From Streptomyces sp. M41(2017) (GTDB lineage: Bacteria > Actinomycetota > Actinomycetes > Streptomycetales > Streptomycetaceae), in NCBI RefSeq assembly GCF_002078175.1, contig NZ_MWFK01000001.1, positions 2,170,001-2,234,000 on the forward strand: 64,000 nt of DNA, given 5' to 3'. The notes below the pieces were generated by a model. The model did no database searches. It was not told where the DNA came from and saw only the letters and a list, made by a program, of their open reading frames with translations. A program made the position numbers and the translations under genes. Below, one piece after another: positions 17,065 to 26,430 of the stretch; within the stretch, counting starts at the first letter, position 1; every line of letters starts with the position of its first letter.

Positions 17065-17559
17065 TCAGTCGTCCCCCCGCTCCTTCTCCGCCAGGTGGAT
17101 CACGCACACCGCCACCGCGATCAGCAGTGCCTGGTCGGCGTCCTCCCGGACGACGTCCACGCCGTACGTGTCGCGGAGGTGCAGCCAGCGCCGGGAGATC
17201 TGCGCCAGCAGCTCGTTGTCGTAGTCGATGGCGAACTCACGGTCGAGGATCTTGCCGCTGACGTCGAGTTCCGTGCCGTCGACCAGGGCGACCCGGTAGT
17301 GGTTGCGGAGCAGGGACAGGCGCTTGCGCTTGATGGTCGCCAGCGGTTCGCCGTCCCGCTCGATGATCATCGTGTCGCGCAGCGCGAGCATCTTCTGGTG
17401 GATGTCGATCAGAACGCGCCCGCGGGTGTCCTTCAGCTCGAAGGTGTCCCGCAGCCGCATCGCCTTGCCGTCGACGAGGAAGACCTTGTTGCCGTGGTCG
17501 TCCTCGATCCAGTAGTCGTCACCGAAGCCGAGCAGCCGGTCGCGCACGAGGTATCTCAT
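17065..17559 (-). CDS. LURP-one-related (Tubby-like) protein
   Basis: A 164-aa protein beginning MRYLVRDRLLGFGDDYWIED. Repeated beta-hairpin blocks (GNKVFLVDGKAM, RLRDTFELKD, RGRVLIDIHQKM) are typical of the LURP-one/Tubby C-terminal beta-barrel, and a hydrophobic helix (ALLIAVAVCVIHLA) closes the protein. Bacterial members are often membrane-associated phospholipid scramblase-like proteins of unknown role. Start chosen at ATG 17559 because upstream residues are non-conserved. Divergent from the NHL-thioredoxin gene. Confidence 0.8.
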   Translation of the reverse strand: MRYLVRDRLLGFGDDYWIEDDHGNKVFLVDGKAMRLRDTFELKDTRGRVLIDIHQKMLALRDTMIIERDGEPLATIKRKRLSLLRNHYRVALVDGTELDVSGKILDREFAIDYDNELLAQISRRWLHLRDTYGVDVVREDADQALLIAVAVCVIHLAEKERGDD

Positions 17560-17723
17560 GCCTTCACCGGTTCCCCGACGACCGCCACGCAACGCCGTCG
17601 GTAGGCCGACGGGCTGAGAGGGACGGGCGCGAGCGGGGGCTCGCGGGGGACGCAGCGCGAGGTCAGGGCCCGCGGGACACGGGCCCTCGACCGAGTGTCC
17701 GTGGCAGGTGGCACCCTTGATCC

Positions 17724-19565
17724 ATGAACGACTCCGCCCCGACGTCCACCCCGACGCCCACCTCCCGCCGTGCCCGTGTCCGTGCCCCCGAGCTGATCGG
17801 CAAGGGCGGCTGGCTGAACACGGGCGGTCAGCAGTACACCCTCGCCGACCTGCGTGGTCGGATTGTCGTACTGGATTTTTGGACCTTCTGCTGCATCAAC
17901 TGCCTGCACGTCCTGGACGAACTGCGGGAGCTGGAGGAGAAGCACCGGGACACCGTGGTGATCATCGGGGTGCACTCGCCGAAGTTCGTGCACGAGGCGG
18001 AGCACCAGGCCGTCGTCGACGCCGTGGAGCGGTACGGGGTCGAGCATCCGGTGCTCGACGACCCGGAGCTCGCGACGTGGAAGCAGTACGCCGTGCGGGC
18101 CTGGCCGACCCTCGTCGTGATCGACCCCGAGGGGTACGTCGTCGCGCAGCACGCCGGTGAGGGGCACGCCCACGCGATCGAGCGGCTGGTGGAGGAGCTG
18201 GAGGCCGAGCACGGGGCGAAGGGCACGCTGCGGCGCGGTGACGGGCCGTACGTGGCGCCCGAGCCGGAACCGACCGTGCTGCGCTTCCCCGGCAAGGCAC
18301 TGGCCCTGCCGAGCGGGAATCTGCTGGTCAGCGACACCACCCGGCATCAGCTGGTGGAGCTGGCGGAGGACGGCGAGACGGTGGTCCGGCGGATCGGATC
18401 CGGCGTCCGGGGCTTCCTTGACGGTCCGGCGGACGCGGCCGGGTTCAGCGAGCCGCAGGGTCTCGCGCTGCTCGACGAGGGCACGGTCGTCGTCGCGGAC
18501 ACGGTGAACCACGCGCTGCGCCGGGTCGATCTGGCCTCCGGCGAGGTCGGCACGCTCGCGGGTACCGGCCGCCAGTGGTGGCAGGGGTCGCCGACCTCGG
18601 GACCCGCGCGCGAGGTCGACCTCTCCTCGCCGTGGGACGTCGCCCTCTTCGGCGGCAGGGTCTGGATCGCCATGGCCGGTGTCCACCAGCTGTGGGCGTA
18701 CGACCCGGCCACTCAGACGGTCGGGGTCGTCGCGGGCACGACGAACGAGGGTCTGGTGGACGGGCCGGGCCCGGAGGCCTGGTTCGCGCAGCCGTCCGGG
18801 CTCGCCGCGACCGAGGAGCGGCTGTGGCTGGCGGACTCCGAGACGTCGGCGCTGCGCTGGGTCGACCGGGACGGGGCGGTGCACACCGCGGTCGGCACCG
18901 GTCTCTTCGACTTCGGTCACCGCGACGGTGCCGCGGACCAGGCGCTGCTCCAGCATCCGCTGGGCGTGACCGCACTGCCGGACGGTTCGGTCGCGGTCAG
19001 CGACACGTACAACCACGCGCTGCGCCGGTACGACCCGGCGACGGGCGAGGTGACGACGCTGGCCACGGATCTGCGGGAGCCGAGCGACGCGGTGCTCGTC
19101 GGGGACGACATCGTGGTGGTGGAGTCGGCCCGGCACCGGCTGACCCGGCTGCGGCTCCCCGAGGAGGCGGTCCGGGTGGAGTCGGTCGCCCACCGCACCC
19201 AGCGCGCGGCGACCGAGGTGACCCCGGGCGCGGTCCGGCTGGACGTCATCTTCCAGGCGCCGGCGGGGCAGAAGCTGGACACCCGGTACGGGCCGTCCAC
19301 GCGGCTGCTCGTCTCGGCGACGCCGCCGGAGCTGCTCCTCGCCGGTGAGGGGGCGGGGACGGATCTCGCGCGGTCCGTCGAGTTGAACCCGGCCGTCGAG
19401 GAGGGGGTGCTGCACGTCTCGGCGATGGCCGCGTCCTGCGACGACGACCCGGCGAACGAGTACCCCGCCTGCCATGTCCACCAGCAGGACTGGGGTGTCC
19501 CGGTCCGCCTCGTCGAGGGCGGCGCGGACCGCCTGCCTCTGGTGCTCGCCGGAATGGACGGCTGA
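17724..19565 (+). CDS. Thioredoxin-like / NHL-repeat protein (NHLRC2-like)
   Basis: A 613-aa two-module protein. The N-terminal thioredoxin fold (about 25-165) has VVLDFWTFCCINCLH, with the redox pair C57-I-N-C60 (TlpA/NHLRC2 type). An NHL beta-propeller follows (about 185-510), with recurring blades such as LPSGNLLVSDT, DEGTVVVADTVNHALR and PDGSVAVSDTYNHALR. The C-terminal part is beta-rich and ends with paired Cys (SCDDDP, YPACH). No signal peptide is evident, so it is probably cytosolic despite the TlpA-like redox domain. Same architecture as human NHLRC2; role in bacteria unknown. Confidence 0.88.
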   Translation: MNDSAPTSTPTPTSRRARVRAPELIGKGGWLNTGGQQYTLADLRGRIVVLDFWTFCCINCLHVLDELRELEEKHRDTVVIIGVHSPKFVHEAEHQAVVDAVERYGVEHPVLDDPELATWKQYAVRAWPTLVVIDPEGYVVAQHAGEGHAHAIERLVEELEAEHGAKGTLRRGDGPYVAPEPEPTVLRFPGKALALPSGNLLVSDTTRHQLVELAEDGETVVRRIGSGVRGFLDGPADAAGFSEPQGLALLDEGTVVVADTVNHALRRVDLASGEVGTLAGTGRQWWQGSPTSGPAREVDLSSPWDVALFGGRVWIAMAGVHQLWAYDPATQTVGVVAGTTNEGLVDGPGPEAWFAQPSGLAATEERLWLADSETSALRWVDRDGAVHTAVGTGLFDFGHRDGAADQALLQHPLGVTALPDGSVAVSDTYNHALRRYDPATGEVTTLATDLREPSDAVLVGDDIVVVESARHRLTRLRLPEEAVRVESVAHRTQRAATEVTPGAVRLDVIFQAPAGQKLDTRYGPSTRLLVSATPPELLLAGEGAGTDLARSVELNPAVEEGVLHVSAMAASCDDDPANEYPACHVHQQDWGVPVRLVEGGADRLPLVLAGMDG

Positions 19566-19679
19566 GCGGCGGCGAACGCCGGGTCGGCAGGGCCGGAGCG
19601 GATGGCGTGGCCGTCCGGTTCGGACCTGCCGACCGTGGGTGTCGGACCGGGTCGGACGCCCGGAGGCGTCCCGTTCCGG

Positions 19680-19928
19680 TCAGACGCCGTAGCCGTCGTG
19701 GTAGCCGTCGCCGCGGTGGTGACGCTCTTCCACCACGGTGGTGCTGGTCGGTTCCATGACCACGCGGCGCCGGCGGGCGACGCTGCTGAAGGTGGCCACG
19801 CCGATCAGACCGGCGATCATGAGGATCACGCCGACCACGTGGAGGTTGACCCCCGCCATGTGCCAGTCGGTCGCGAACGTGAGGATCGCACCTGCGGCGA
19901 TCAGGATGATGCATCCGCCCAGGCCCAT
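19680..19928 (-). CDS. Small two-helix membrane protein (DUF6458-like)
   Basis: An 82-aa protein with two predicted membrane helices (about 4-20 and 29-47), followed by a basic RRRR stretch and a His/Tyr/Asp-rich soluble tail (HHRGDGYHDGYG). It resembles the actinobacterial DUF6458 family of unknown function. Preceded on its strand by an AAGGAGG-like ribosome binding site. Monocistronic. Confidence 0.75.
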   Translation of the reverse strand: MGLGGCIILIAAGAILTFATDWHMAGVNLHVVGVILMIAGLIGVATFSSVARRRRVVMEPTSTTVVEERHHRGDGYHDGYGV

Positions 19929-20023
19929 GGGTGTCCGCCTCCTTGAAGTAGCAACTCGGAGTCTTTCGGGGCTTGTTCCGGGTACCCGGGACCCCGCGAG
20001 CCATGCGGAGGCGAGCGCTCACG

Positions 20024-20064
20024 TCACAGGCCGCCGGTCCCGGACGCGGGGCGGCGGCCTGTGA
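20024..20064 (-). terminator. Hairpin terminator after aminopeptidase gene
   Basis: A 13-bp perfect outer stem (20024-20036 with 20052-20064) with a smaller internal stem in the loop, just past the stop at 20078. Confidence 0.65.
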
Positions 20065-20077
20065 CACGGGGTGGGGG

Positions 20078-21373
20078 TCATCCCTCCAGGAACGCCACCA
20101 GCGCGTTCGTCAGGAGGAACGGGTCGTCGGCGCCGCAGAGTTCGCGGGCGCTGTGCATGGAGAGGATGGCCACGCCGATGTCGACCGTCCTGATGCCGTG
20201 CCGGGCGGCCGTGATGGGGCCGATCGTGGTGCCGCAGGGCATGGAGTTGTTGGACACGAAGGACTGGAAGGGGACGCCGGCCTTCTCGCAGGCGGCGGCG
20301 AACAGGGCGCGGCCCGAACCGTCGGTGGCGTAGCGGTTGTTGACGTTCACCTTGAGGATGGGGCCGCCGTTGACGCGCGGGTGGTGCGTCGGGTCGTGCC
20401 GCTCGGCGTAGTTGGGGTGCACGGCGTGGCCGGTGTCGGAGGACAGGCAGACGGTGCCGGCGAAGGCGCGGGCCCGGTCCTCGTAGGAGCCGCCGCGGGC
20501 GAAGACCGACCGTTCGAGCACGCCGCCGAGGAGCGGTCCGTCGGCGCCGGTGTCGCTCTGCGAGCCGTTCTCCTCGTGGTCGAAGGCGGCGAGGACGGGG
20601 ATGTACGACAGGCCGGTGTCGGTGGTGGCGACGGCGGCCAGGCCGGCGGTGCCGGCGTGCACGGACAGCAGGTTGTCCATCCGGGGGCCCGCGAGCAGTT
20701 CCTTGTCGCGGCCGAGGTAGGCGGGTCTCTCGACGGAGTGGGTCATCAGGTCCCAGCCGGTGACCTCGCCCGCGGGCAGTCCCGCCTCGTCCTCCAGGAA
20801 GGCGATCAGGTCGCCCTCGCGGGGGTCGCCGAGGCCCCAGATCGGCTGGAGGTGGCGCTGCTTGTCGAGCTTGAGGCCGTCGGTGCTCACCGACCGGTCG
20901 AGGTGGATGGCGAGCTGTGGCACGCGCAGCAGGGGCCGGTCGATGTTGACGAGGCGGGTGGAGCCGTCGCGCAGGGAGAGGCGTCCGGCGAGGCCCAGGT
21001 CGCGGTCGAGCCAGGAGTTCAGCAGGGGGCCGCCGTAGATCTCGACGGCGACCTGGCGCCAGCCGTGCGCGCCGGTGTCGGGCAGCGGCTTGACGCGCAG
21101 GTTGGGGGAGTCGGTGTGCGCACCCACGATCCGGAACGGCGTGTGGGGCTCGGCGCCCTCCGGCACGTACCAGGCGACGATCGCGCCGCCGCGCAGCACG
21201 TACTTGCCGCCACTGGTGGCGTCCCACGCGTCGGTCTCGGCGACCTGACGGAATCCGGCCTTCTCGAGCCGCTCGGCAGCGGTCGCCACGGCGTGGTACG
21301 GCGTCGGGCCGGCCGCGAGGAAGGACATGAGGTCGTCGGTGTGGCCGCGGTCGAAGCGGGAGGGTGCACTCAT
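20078..21373 (-). CDS. M18-family metalloaminopeptidase
   Basis: A 431-aa aspartyl-aminopeptidase-like enzyme. Zinc ligands are recognisable: H86 in VGAHTDSPN, the acidic pair in DHEENGS, and a late histidine in LSMHSAREL. GGPLLNSWLDRDL and the SNNSMPCGTTIGP block are M18 signatures. These cytosolic dinuclear-zinc peptidases remove N-terminal Asp or Glu, forming large oligomers. Length is normal. It lies downstream of the acyl-CoA dehydrogenase gene on the same strand, but a 16-bp hairpin separates them, so it has its own promoter. Confidence 0.93.
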   Translation of the reverse strand: MSAPSRFDRGHTDDLMSFLAAGPTPYHAVATAAERLEKAGFRQVAETDAWDATSGGKYVLRGGAIVAWYVPEGAEPHTPFRIVGAHTDSPNLRVKPLPDTGAHGWRQVAVEIYGGPLLNSWLDRDLGLAGRLSLRDGSTRLVNIDRPLLRVPQLAIHLDRSVSTDGLKLDKQRHLQPIWGLGDPREGDLIAFLEDEAGLPAGEVTGWDLMTHSVERPAYLGRDKELLAGPRMDNLLSVHAGTAGLAAVATTDTGLSYIPVLAAFDHEENGSQSDTGADGPLLGGVLERSVFARGGSYEDRARAFAGTVCLSSDTGHAVHPNYAERHDPTHHPRVNGGPILKVNVNNRYATDGSGRALFAAACEKAGVPFQSFVSNNSMPCGTTIGPITAARHGIRTVDIGVAILSMHSARELCGADDPFLLTNALVAFLEG

Positions 21374-21392
21374 GGGTTCACCTTAACGACGC

Positions 21393-21430
21393 ACGAGGGC
21401 CCGCTCCCGGGGATGGGAGCGGGCCCTCGT
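21393..21430 (-). terminator. Hairpin terminator after acyl-CoA dehydrogenase gene
   Basis: A 16-bp perfect stem (21393-21408 with 21415-21430), loop GGGGAT, between two genes on the minus strand. Confidence 0.8.
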
Positions 21431-21525
21431 AAGGGGGATGTGAAGGGCGGACACCTTGGGACACCTGACTGGATGGACAGGTTCCGGTTCGGTGGGCCGC
21501 CCGGGGTCCGAGGGGCCGGCGGCTC

Positions 21526-23352
21526 CTAGAAGGCGGCCTCGTCCAGCTCCATGAGGTCCAGCTCGACGCCCTCGGCGAGCTTGCGGGCGCCGGTGACGCC
21601 CGGCAGGACGTTGGCGGCGAAGAACTTCGCGGCCGCGATCTTGCCGGTGTAGAAGGCCTTGTCCTTGGCGGCGGCCGTCTCCAGCTTCTCGGCGGCGACG
21701 GCGGCACCGCGCAGCAGCAGGTAGCCGACGACGACGTCGCCGGAGGCGAGCAGCAGGCGGGTCGTGTTCAGGCCCACCTTGTAGATGTTCTTGACGTCCT
21801 GCTCGGTGGCCGCGAGGTCGGTGAGCATGAGGCCGACGATGGCCTCCAGCTCGACGGCGGCCTTGGCGAGCTGCTCACGGGCGGCGGAGAGGTCCTCGCC
21901 GCCGGTGCCGAGCGCCAGGAACTTCTTGATGTCCTCGGCGAGGGAGTTCAGCGCGGAGCCCTGGTTGCGGACGATCTTGCGGAAGAAGAAGTCCTGGCCC
22001 TGGATCGCGGTGGTGCCCTCGTACAGGGTGTCGATCTTGGCGTCGCGGATGTACTGCTCGATCGGGTATTCCTGCAGGAAGCCGGAGCCGCCGAAGGTCT
22101 GGAGCGACTGGGCGAGCTGCTCGTAGCCCTTCTCGGAGCCGTAGCCCTTCACGATCGGCAGGAGCAGGTCGTTGAGGGCCTCCAGGGCGGCGGTGTCCTC
22201 GCCGGAGGCCTCCTTGACCTGGATCTCGTCCTGGATCGCGGCGGTGTGCAGGACCAGGGCACGCATGCCCTCGGCGTAGGCCTTCTGCGTCATCAGCGAG
22301 CGGCGCACGTCGGGGTGGTGCGTGATGGTGACCTTGGGGGCGGTCTTGTCCATGAAGTTCGCCAGGTCTGGGCCCTGGACGCGCTCCTTGGCGTACTCCA
22401 GCGCGTTCAGGTAGCCCGTCGACAGGGTGGAGATCGCCTTCGTGCCGACCATCATGCGGGCGAACTCGATGATGCGGAACATCTGGCGGATGCCGTCGTG
22501 CTTGTCGCCGATCAGCCAGCCCTTGGCGGGGTGGCGGTCGCCGAAGGTCATCTCGCAGGTGTTGGACGCCTTGAGGCCCATCTTGTGCTCGACGTTCGTC
22601 GCGTACGCGCCGTTGCGCGCGCCCAGCTCGCCGGTCTCGAAGTCGAACTCGTACTTCGGGACGAGGAAGAGGGACAGGCCCTTGGTGCCCGGGCCGGCGC
22701 CCTCGGGGCGGGCGAGCACGTAGTGGAGGATGTTCTCCGACATGTCGTGCTCACCGGACGTGATGAAGCGCTTCACGCCCTCGATGTGCCAGGAGCCGTC
22801 GTCCTGCTGGACGGCCTTGGTGCGGCCGGCGCCGACGTCCGAGCCCGCGTCGGGCTCGGTGAGGACCATGGTGGAGCCCCACTGCTTGTCGACGGCGATC
22901 TTCGCGATGTGCTTCTGGACGTCGTTGCCCTCCTCGAAGAGGATGCCGGCGAAGGCCGGGCCCGAGGAGTACATCCAGACGGCCGGGTTGGCGCCGAGCA
23001 CCAGCTCCGCGTAGGCCCAGATCAGGGAGCGGGGGGCGGTGGAGCCGCCGATCTCCTCGGGCAGGCCCAGACGCCAGTACTCGGAGTCCATGAACGCCTG
23101 GTACGACTTCTTGAAGGAAGCCGGGACCGGGGCGGTGTTGGTCTCGGGGTCGAAGACGGGAGGATTGCGGTCGGCGTCCGCGAAGGACTCGGCCAGCTCG
23201 TTCTCCGAGAGGCGCGTGAGCTCCTCCAGGATGCTCTTGGCGGTGTCCGTGTCCATCTCCGCGAACGGGCCGGTGCCGTACAGCTTGTCGCGTCCGAGCA
23301 CCTCGAAGAGGTTGAACTCGATGTCGCGGAGATTCGACTTGTAGTGCCCCAT
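21526..23352 (-). CDS. FadE5-like long acyl-CoA dehydrogenase
   Basis: A 608-aa enzyme starting at ATG 23352 ([10 protein letters not shown]), with the upstream 22 codons being non-homologous. Length and architecture match the large actinobacterial FadE5 class rather than 380-aa short-chain types. FAD-binding LTEPDAGSD and FITSGEHD, the R-rich linker and [13 protein letters not shown] (catalytic-base region) are present, plus a C-terminal helical extension of about 130 residues. It catalyses the first, FAD-dependent step of fatty acyl-CoA beta-oxidation. An electron-transfer flavoprotein must be encoded elsewhere. Divergent from the SseB-like gene. Confidence 0.92.
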   Translation of the reverse strand: MGHYKSNLRDIEFNLFEVLGRDKLYGTGPFAEMDTDTAKSILEELTRLSENELAESFADADRNPPVFDPETNTAPVPASFKKSYQAFMDSEYWRLGLPEEIGGSTAPRSLIWAYAELVLGANPAVWMYSSGPAFAGILFEEGNDVQKHIAKIAVDKQWGSTMVLTEPDAGSDVGAGRTKAVQQDDGSWHIEGVKRFITSGEHDMSENILHYVLARPEGAGPGTKGLSLFLVPKYEFDFETGELGARNGAYATNVEHKMGLKASNTCEMTFGDRHPAKGWLIGDKHDGIRQMFRIIEFARMMVGTKAISTLSTGYLNALEYAKERVQGPDLANFMDKTAPKVTITHHPDVRRSLMTQKAYAEGMRALVLHTAAIQDEIQVKEASGEDTAALEALNDLLLPIVKGYGSEKGYEQLAQSLQTFGGSGFLQEYPIEQYIRDAKIDTLYEGTTAIQGQDFFFRKIVRNQGSALNSLAEDIKKFLALGTGGEDLSAAREQLAKAAVELEAIVGLMLTDLAATEQDVKNIYKVGLNTTRLLLASGDVVVGYLLLRGAAVAAEKLETAAAKDKAFYTGKIAAAKFFAANVLPGVTGARKLAEGVELDLMELDEAAF

Positions 23353-23496
23353 GGCGACGGCTCCGTTAAGGGATCGGCGAGGCACTGACTCCTCGCGCCT
23401 AGATTCACGTACCAGCAAGTAGCTACGATGATGCTACCCGTCAGTAATAAGAAGCAACCCCGGATGGGCCATATGTGGCCCACTACTCTTTGACGC

Positions 23497-23988
23497 ATGT
23501 ACGGCTACGAGCAGAGCGCAGGCGCCCAGCAGGGGTACGTCCCGCCGCAGCAGCAGATGCCCGGGCAGATGCCGGGCGGGCAGATGCCCGGTGGGTACGG
23601 GCAGCAGCCGCCGCTGTATCCCGAGCCGTCCCCGCCGTCCCTCGCGGACGCGGTCCGCGCGTTCACCACGGGCTCGATGGCCGCCGAGGACTTCCAGCAG
23701 GTCTTCGCGACGTCCAAGGTGTACTGCCCGCGCGGAGACAACCCCGGGTTCCTGGCGCTGCACAACACGCAGCAGCCGGTCATCCCGATGTTCACCTCGC
23801 TCAAGGAGCTGCGCCGCTACGCCGGCAAGGAGTCCAAGTACTTCGTGATCACCGGCGCCGAGGTCATCGACCTGCTGCCCACCGGCTACGGCTTCGTGAT
23901 CGACATGGAGGGCGAGCACCGAATGGTCTTCGACGCGAAGGCCGTGGAGCAGATGGTGGACTTCGCGATGCGCCGTATGTACGGCTGA
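23497..23988 (+). CDS. SseB-family protein with Pro/Gln/Gly-rich N-terminus
   Basis: A 163-aa protein. The first 45 residues are low-complexity with the repeated unit QMPGG and many Gln, Tyr and Pro. The rest (about 48-163) matches the SseB N-terminal-domain family found widely in Streptomyces: FMSTSKVYCPR-like and VIPMFTSLKELRRYAGK segments, then GYGFVIDMEGEHRMVFD. Despite the name, Streptomyces members have no secretion role shown. Followed by a good terminator. Confidence 0.8.
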   Translation: MYGYEQSAGAQQGYVPPQQQMPGQMPGGQMPGGYGQQPPLYPEPSPPSLADAVRAFTTGSMAAEDFQQVFATSKVYCPRGDNPGFLALHNTQQPVIPMFTSLKELRRYAGKESKYFVITGAEVIDLLPTGYGFVIDMEGEHRMVFDAKAVEQMVDFAMRRMYG

Positions 23989-24114
23989 CCTGCGCCCCTC
24001 GTACCGCTGACGTGCGCCCGCCCCGCGGCCGCACGTGCCGCCGCGCGCCCGGCCCCGGGCCGGTGCCCGGCTCGTCCGGCTCGTCCGACCTGCCCTGCCC
24101 TGCCCGACAGGGAC

Positions 24115-24141
24115 GCCCGGAGGGAATGCCCTCCGGGCTTT
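24115..24141 (+). terminator. Rho-independent terminator after sseB-like gene
   Basis: A 10-bp perfect stem (24115-24124 with 24129-24138), loop AATG, immediately followed by TTTCGT. Confidence 0.8.
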
Positions 24142-24152
24142 CGTCGTTACGG

Positions 24153-24182
24153 GTGGCAGAAAGTTCAACGCTCAACTAAACT
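24153..24182 (+). promoter_or_regulatory. Pirin promoter with MarR-like operator
   Basis: The -10 TAAACT (24177-24182) pairs with a weak -35 GTGGCA (24153-24158) at 18 bp. Between them lies AGTTCAACGCTCAACT (24162-24177), an imperfect palindrome (12 of 16 positions symmetric) of the TTGAA-TTCAA kind bound by MarR-type repressors. AAGGAGG follows before the ATG. Confidence 0.45.
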
Positions 24183-24204
24183 CGAAGCACAAGGAGGTAC
24201 CGAC

Positions 24205-25176
24205 ATGCCTGCAGTGACCGTCGAGAACCCGCTGGCCCTGCCCCGAGTGGCTGCGCCGGCCGACGCCGTGGACCGTCCCGTGCTGACCGTGACGACCGCG
24301 CCCAGCGGCTTCGAGGGCGAGGGTTTCCCGGTCCGCCGCGCGTTCGCCGGGATCAACTACAAGCACCTCGACCCGTTCATCATGATGGACCAGATGGGCG
24401 AGGTGGAGTACGCGCCGGGCGAGCCGAAGGGCACCCCCTGGCACCCCCACCGCGGCTTCGAGACCGTGACCTACATCATCGACGGCGTCTTCGACCACCA
24501 GGACTCCAACGGCGGCGGCGGCACCATCACCAACGGTGACACCCAGTGGATGACGGCGGGCTCGGGCCTCCTGCACATCGAGGCGCCCCCGGAGTCCCTC
24601 GTCATGTCCGGCGGTCTCTTCCACGGCCTCCAGCTGTGGGTGAACCTCCCCGCCAAGGACAAGATGATGGCCCCGCGCTACCAGGACATCCGCGGTGGCA
24701 CGGTGCAGCTCCTGAGCACCCCGGACGGCGGCGCCCTGCTGCGCGTCATCGCCGGTGAGCTCGACGGCCACCAGGGCCCGGGCATCACGCACACGCCGAT
24801 CACCATGGTCCACGCCACGGTGCGGCCGGGCGCCGGGATCACCCTGCCCTGGCGCGAGGACTTCAACGGCCTCGCGTACGTCCTCGCCGGACGCGGCAGC
24901 GTCGGAGCGGACCGCCGGCCGGTGCACACCGGCCAGACCGCCGTCTTCGGCGCGGGCTCCTCGCTGACCGTCCGCGCGGACGAGAAGCAGGACTCCAACA
25001 CCCCGGACCTGGAGGTCGTCCTCCTCGGCGGGCAGCCGATCCGCGAGCCCATGGCCCACTACGGCCCGTTCGTCATGAACACCCGCGACGAGCTGCAGCA
25101 GGCCTTCGAGGACTTCCAGAAGGGCCGCCTCGGGACCGTCCCCGCGGTGCACGGCATGTCGGAGGGCGGCCTCTGA
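24205..25176 (+). CDS. Pirin-family double-cupin protein
   Basis: A 323-aa bicupin. The metal ligands of the N-terminal cupin are seen as H80 and H82 in WHPHRGFETVTY, and H124 and E126 in GLLHIEAPPES. The C-terminal cupin (about 190-290) has no conserved ligand set, as usual in pirins. Bacterial pirins bind iron and act as quercetinases or as interaction partners of metabolic enzymes such as acyl-CoA dehydrogenase in Streptomyces, where PirA influences beta-oxidation. A FadE5-like gene is 0.9 kb upstream, but in the opposite direction. A strong AAGGAGG ribosome binding site precedes ATG 24205. Confidence 0.93.
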   Translation: MPAVTVENPLALPRVAAPADAVDRPVLTVTTAPSGFEGEGFPVRRAFAGINYKHLDPFIMMDQMGEVEYAPGEPKGTPWHPHRGFETVTYIIDGVFDHQDSNGGGGTITNGDTQWMTAGSGLLHIEAPPESLVMSGGLFHGLQLWVNLPAKDKMMAPRYQDIRGGTVQLLSTPDGGALLRVIAGELDGHQGPGITHTPITMVHATVRPGAGITLPWREDFNGLAYVLAGRGSVGADRRPVHTGQTAVFGAGSSLTVRADEKQDSNTPDLEVVLLGGQPIREPMAHYGPFVMNTRDELQQAFEDFQKGRLGTVPAVHGMSEGGL

Positions 25177-25236
25177 GCCGGGCCGGGTCCTCCTGAGCGC
25201 GCGGCCCGGGCCGGGCCGTCACGGGCGTTGAACACG

Positions 25237-25270
25237 GGAAGCCCCGTCCGCGACCGCGGACGGGGCTTCC
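25237..25270 (+). terminator. Hairpin terminator after pirin gene
   Basis: GGAAGCCCCGTCCG (25237-25250) pairs perfectly with 25257-25270 around a small loop. Confidence 0.8.
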
Positions 25271-25347
25271 TGGTGCGCCGGGCCGGCCTCCCCCCCGATC
25301 GGCCGTCCCGGAGCGCCGCCCGGACTGACGCATGGTCAGGTGGGGAG

Positions 25348-26430
25348 GTGCAGCTACTCCCCGAAGGCGCCCGGCGGTTGGCGGCCTGGTGCGTCGTGAT
25401 CCTCCTCGCGGCCGGGGTGGGATGGGTCGGAATCCTGCTCTGCGGGGAGTTCAGGACGGCGGTGGTGCCGGTGCTGCTCGCCCTCCTCGGGACCGCCCTG
25501 CTCGGGCCGCTGTACCGGCGGATGCTGAAGATGCGGGTCAACCAGTCGCTGGCCGCCGCGCTCACCTGCGTCGCGGTGGCCGTGGTGGTCGGCGGCGCCG
25601 TCTACATCGTCGTCGCCGCGCTCATCCACACCGGCGGACAGATCGTCACCTCGCTGCGCCAGGCGGCCCGTTCCGTCGCCGAGCACTTCGGCGCGGCCGG
25701 GACCTCCCTCGACGATCTCGCCGCCCATTCCAAGGACCTGCTGGCCAAGTTCGGCGGAACGGCCGCGGCCAACGTCATCAGCGGGGTCAGCGTCGTGGGC
25801 GAGACCCTCGCCATGGCCGTCCTCGCCCTGCTGCTCGTCTTCTTCTTCCTGCGGGACTCGGACCGCGTGGCCGGTGCCCTGCGCACGCTGGCGCCCCGGG
25901 GGACCGCCGACCTCGTCGAGGCCATGGCCCGGCGGGCCTTCGGGGCCGTCGAGGGGTTCATGCGCGGAACGACCCTGATCGCGCTCATCGACGCCCTCTG
26001 CATCACCGTCGGGCTGCTGATCCTGCGCGTCCCGGGCGCGGTGGGGCTCGGCGCGCTCGTCTTCGTCGGCGCGTTCCTGCCCTACCTCGGCGCGTTCATC
26101 TCCGGCGCGGTCGCCGTGCTGGTCGCCCTCGCGGACCGCGGGTTCGTCATCGCGCTGTGGGCGCTCGGGGTGGTCCTCGCCGTGCAGGTCCTGGAGGGGC
26201 ACGTCCTCCAGCCGATGATCCAGAGCCGGACGGTGCAGATGCATCCCGCGGTGGTGCTCCTGGCGATCACCGCGGGCGCGTCCGTCGCGGGGATCCTGGG
26301 CATGCTGCTCGCCGTCCCGCTGACCGCGGCGGTCTTCGGGGTGGTGCACGAACTCCGGGCGCTCTACGGGCCGGACGGGCCGGAGACGCCCGGAGTGCCC
26401 GGCGTACCGGGGCCCTCGGAGGCGCCGTAG
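25348..26430 (+). CDS. AI-2E family (PerM/TqsA-like) membrane transporter
   Basis: About 360 aa with seven to eight hydrophobic segments. Family features are the N-terminal helix pair, LLGPLYRRMLKMRVNQSLAA, the amphipathic middle, LLLVFFFLRD and the C-terminal block GALVFVGAFLPYLGAF through VLEGHVLQPMIQ. The family includes AI-2 exporters and Na+/H+ antiporters; transport role here is unknown. GTG 25348 is the best start after the upstream terminator, though GGGGAG sits unusually close to it. The last codons, rich in Gly and Pro, overlap the 3' end of the convergent phosphatase gene by 67 bp. Confidence 0.85.
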   Translation: MQLLPEGARRLAAWCVVILLAAGVGWVGILLCGEFRTAVVPVLLALLGTALLGPLYRRMLKMRVNQSLAAALTCVAVAVVVGGAVYIVVAALIHTGGQIVTSLRQAARSVAEHFGAAGTSLDDLAAHSKDLLAKFGGTAAANVISGVSVVGETLAMAVLALLLVFFFLRDSDRVAGALRTLAPRGTADLVEAMARRAFGAVEGFMRGTTLIALIDALCITVGLLILRVPGAVGLGALVFVGAFLPYLGAFISGAVAVLVALADRGFVIALWALGVVLAVQVLEGHVLQPMIQSRTVQMHPAVVLLAITAGASVAGILGMLLAVPLTAAVFGVVHELRALYGPDGPETPGVPGVPGPSEAP

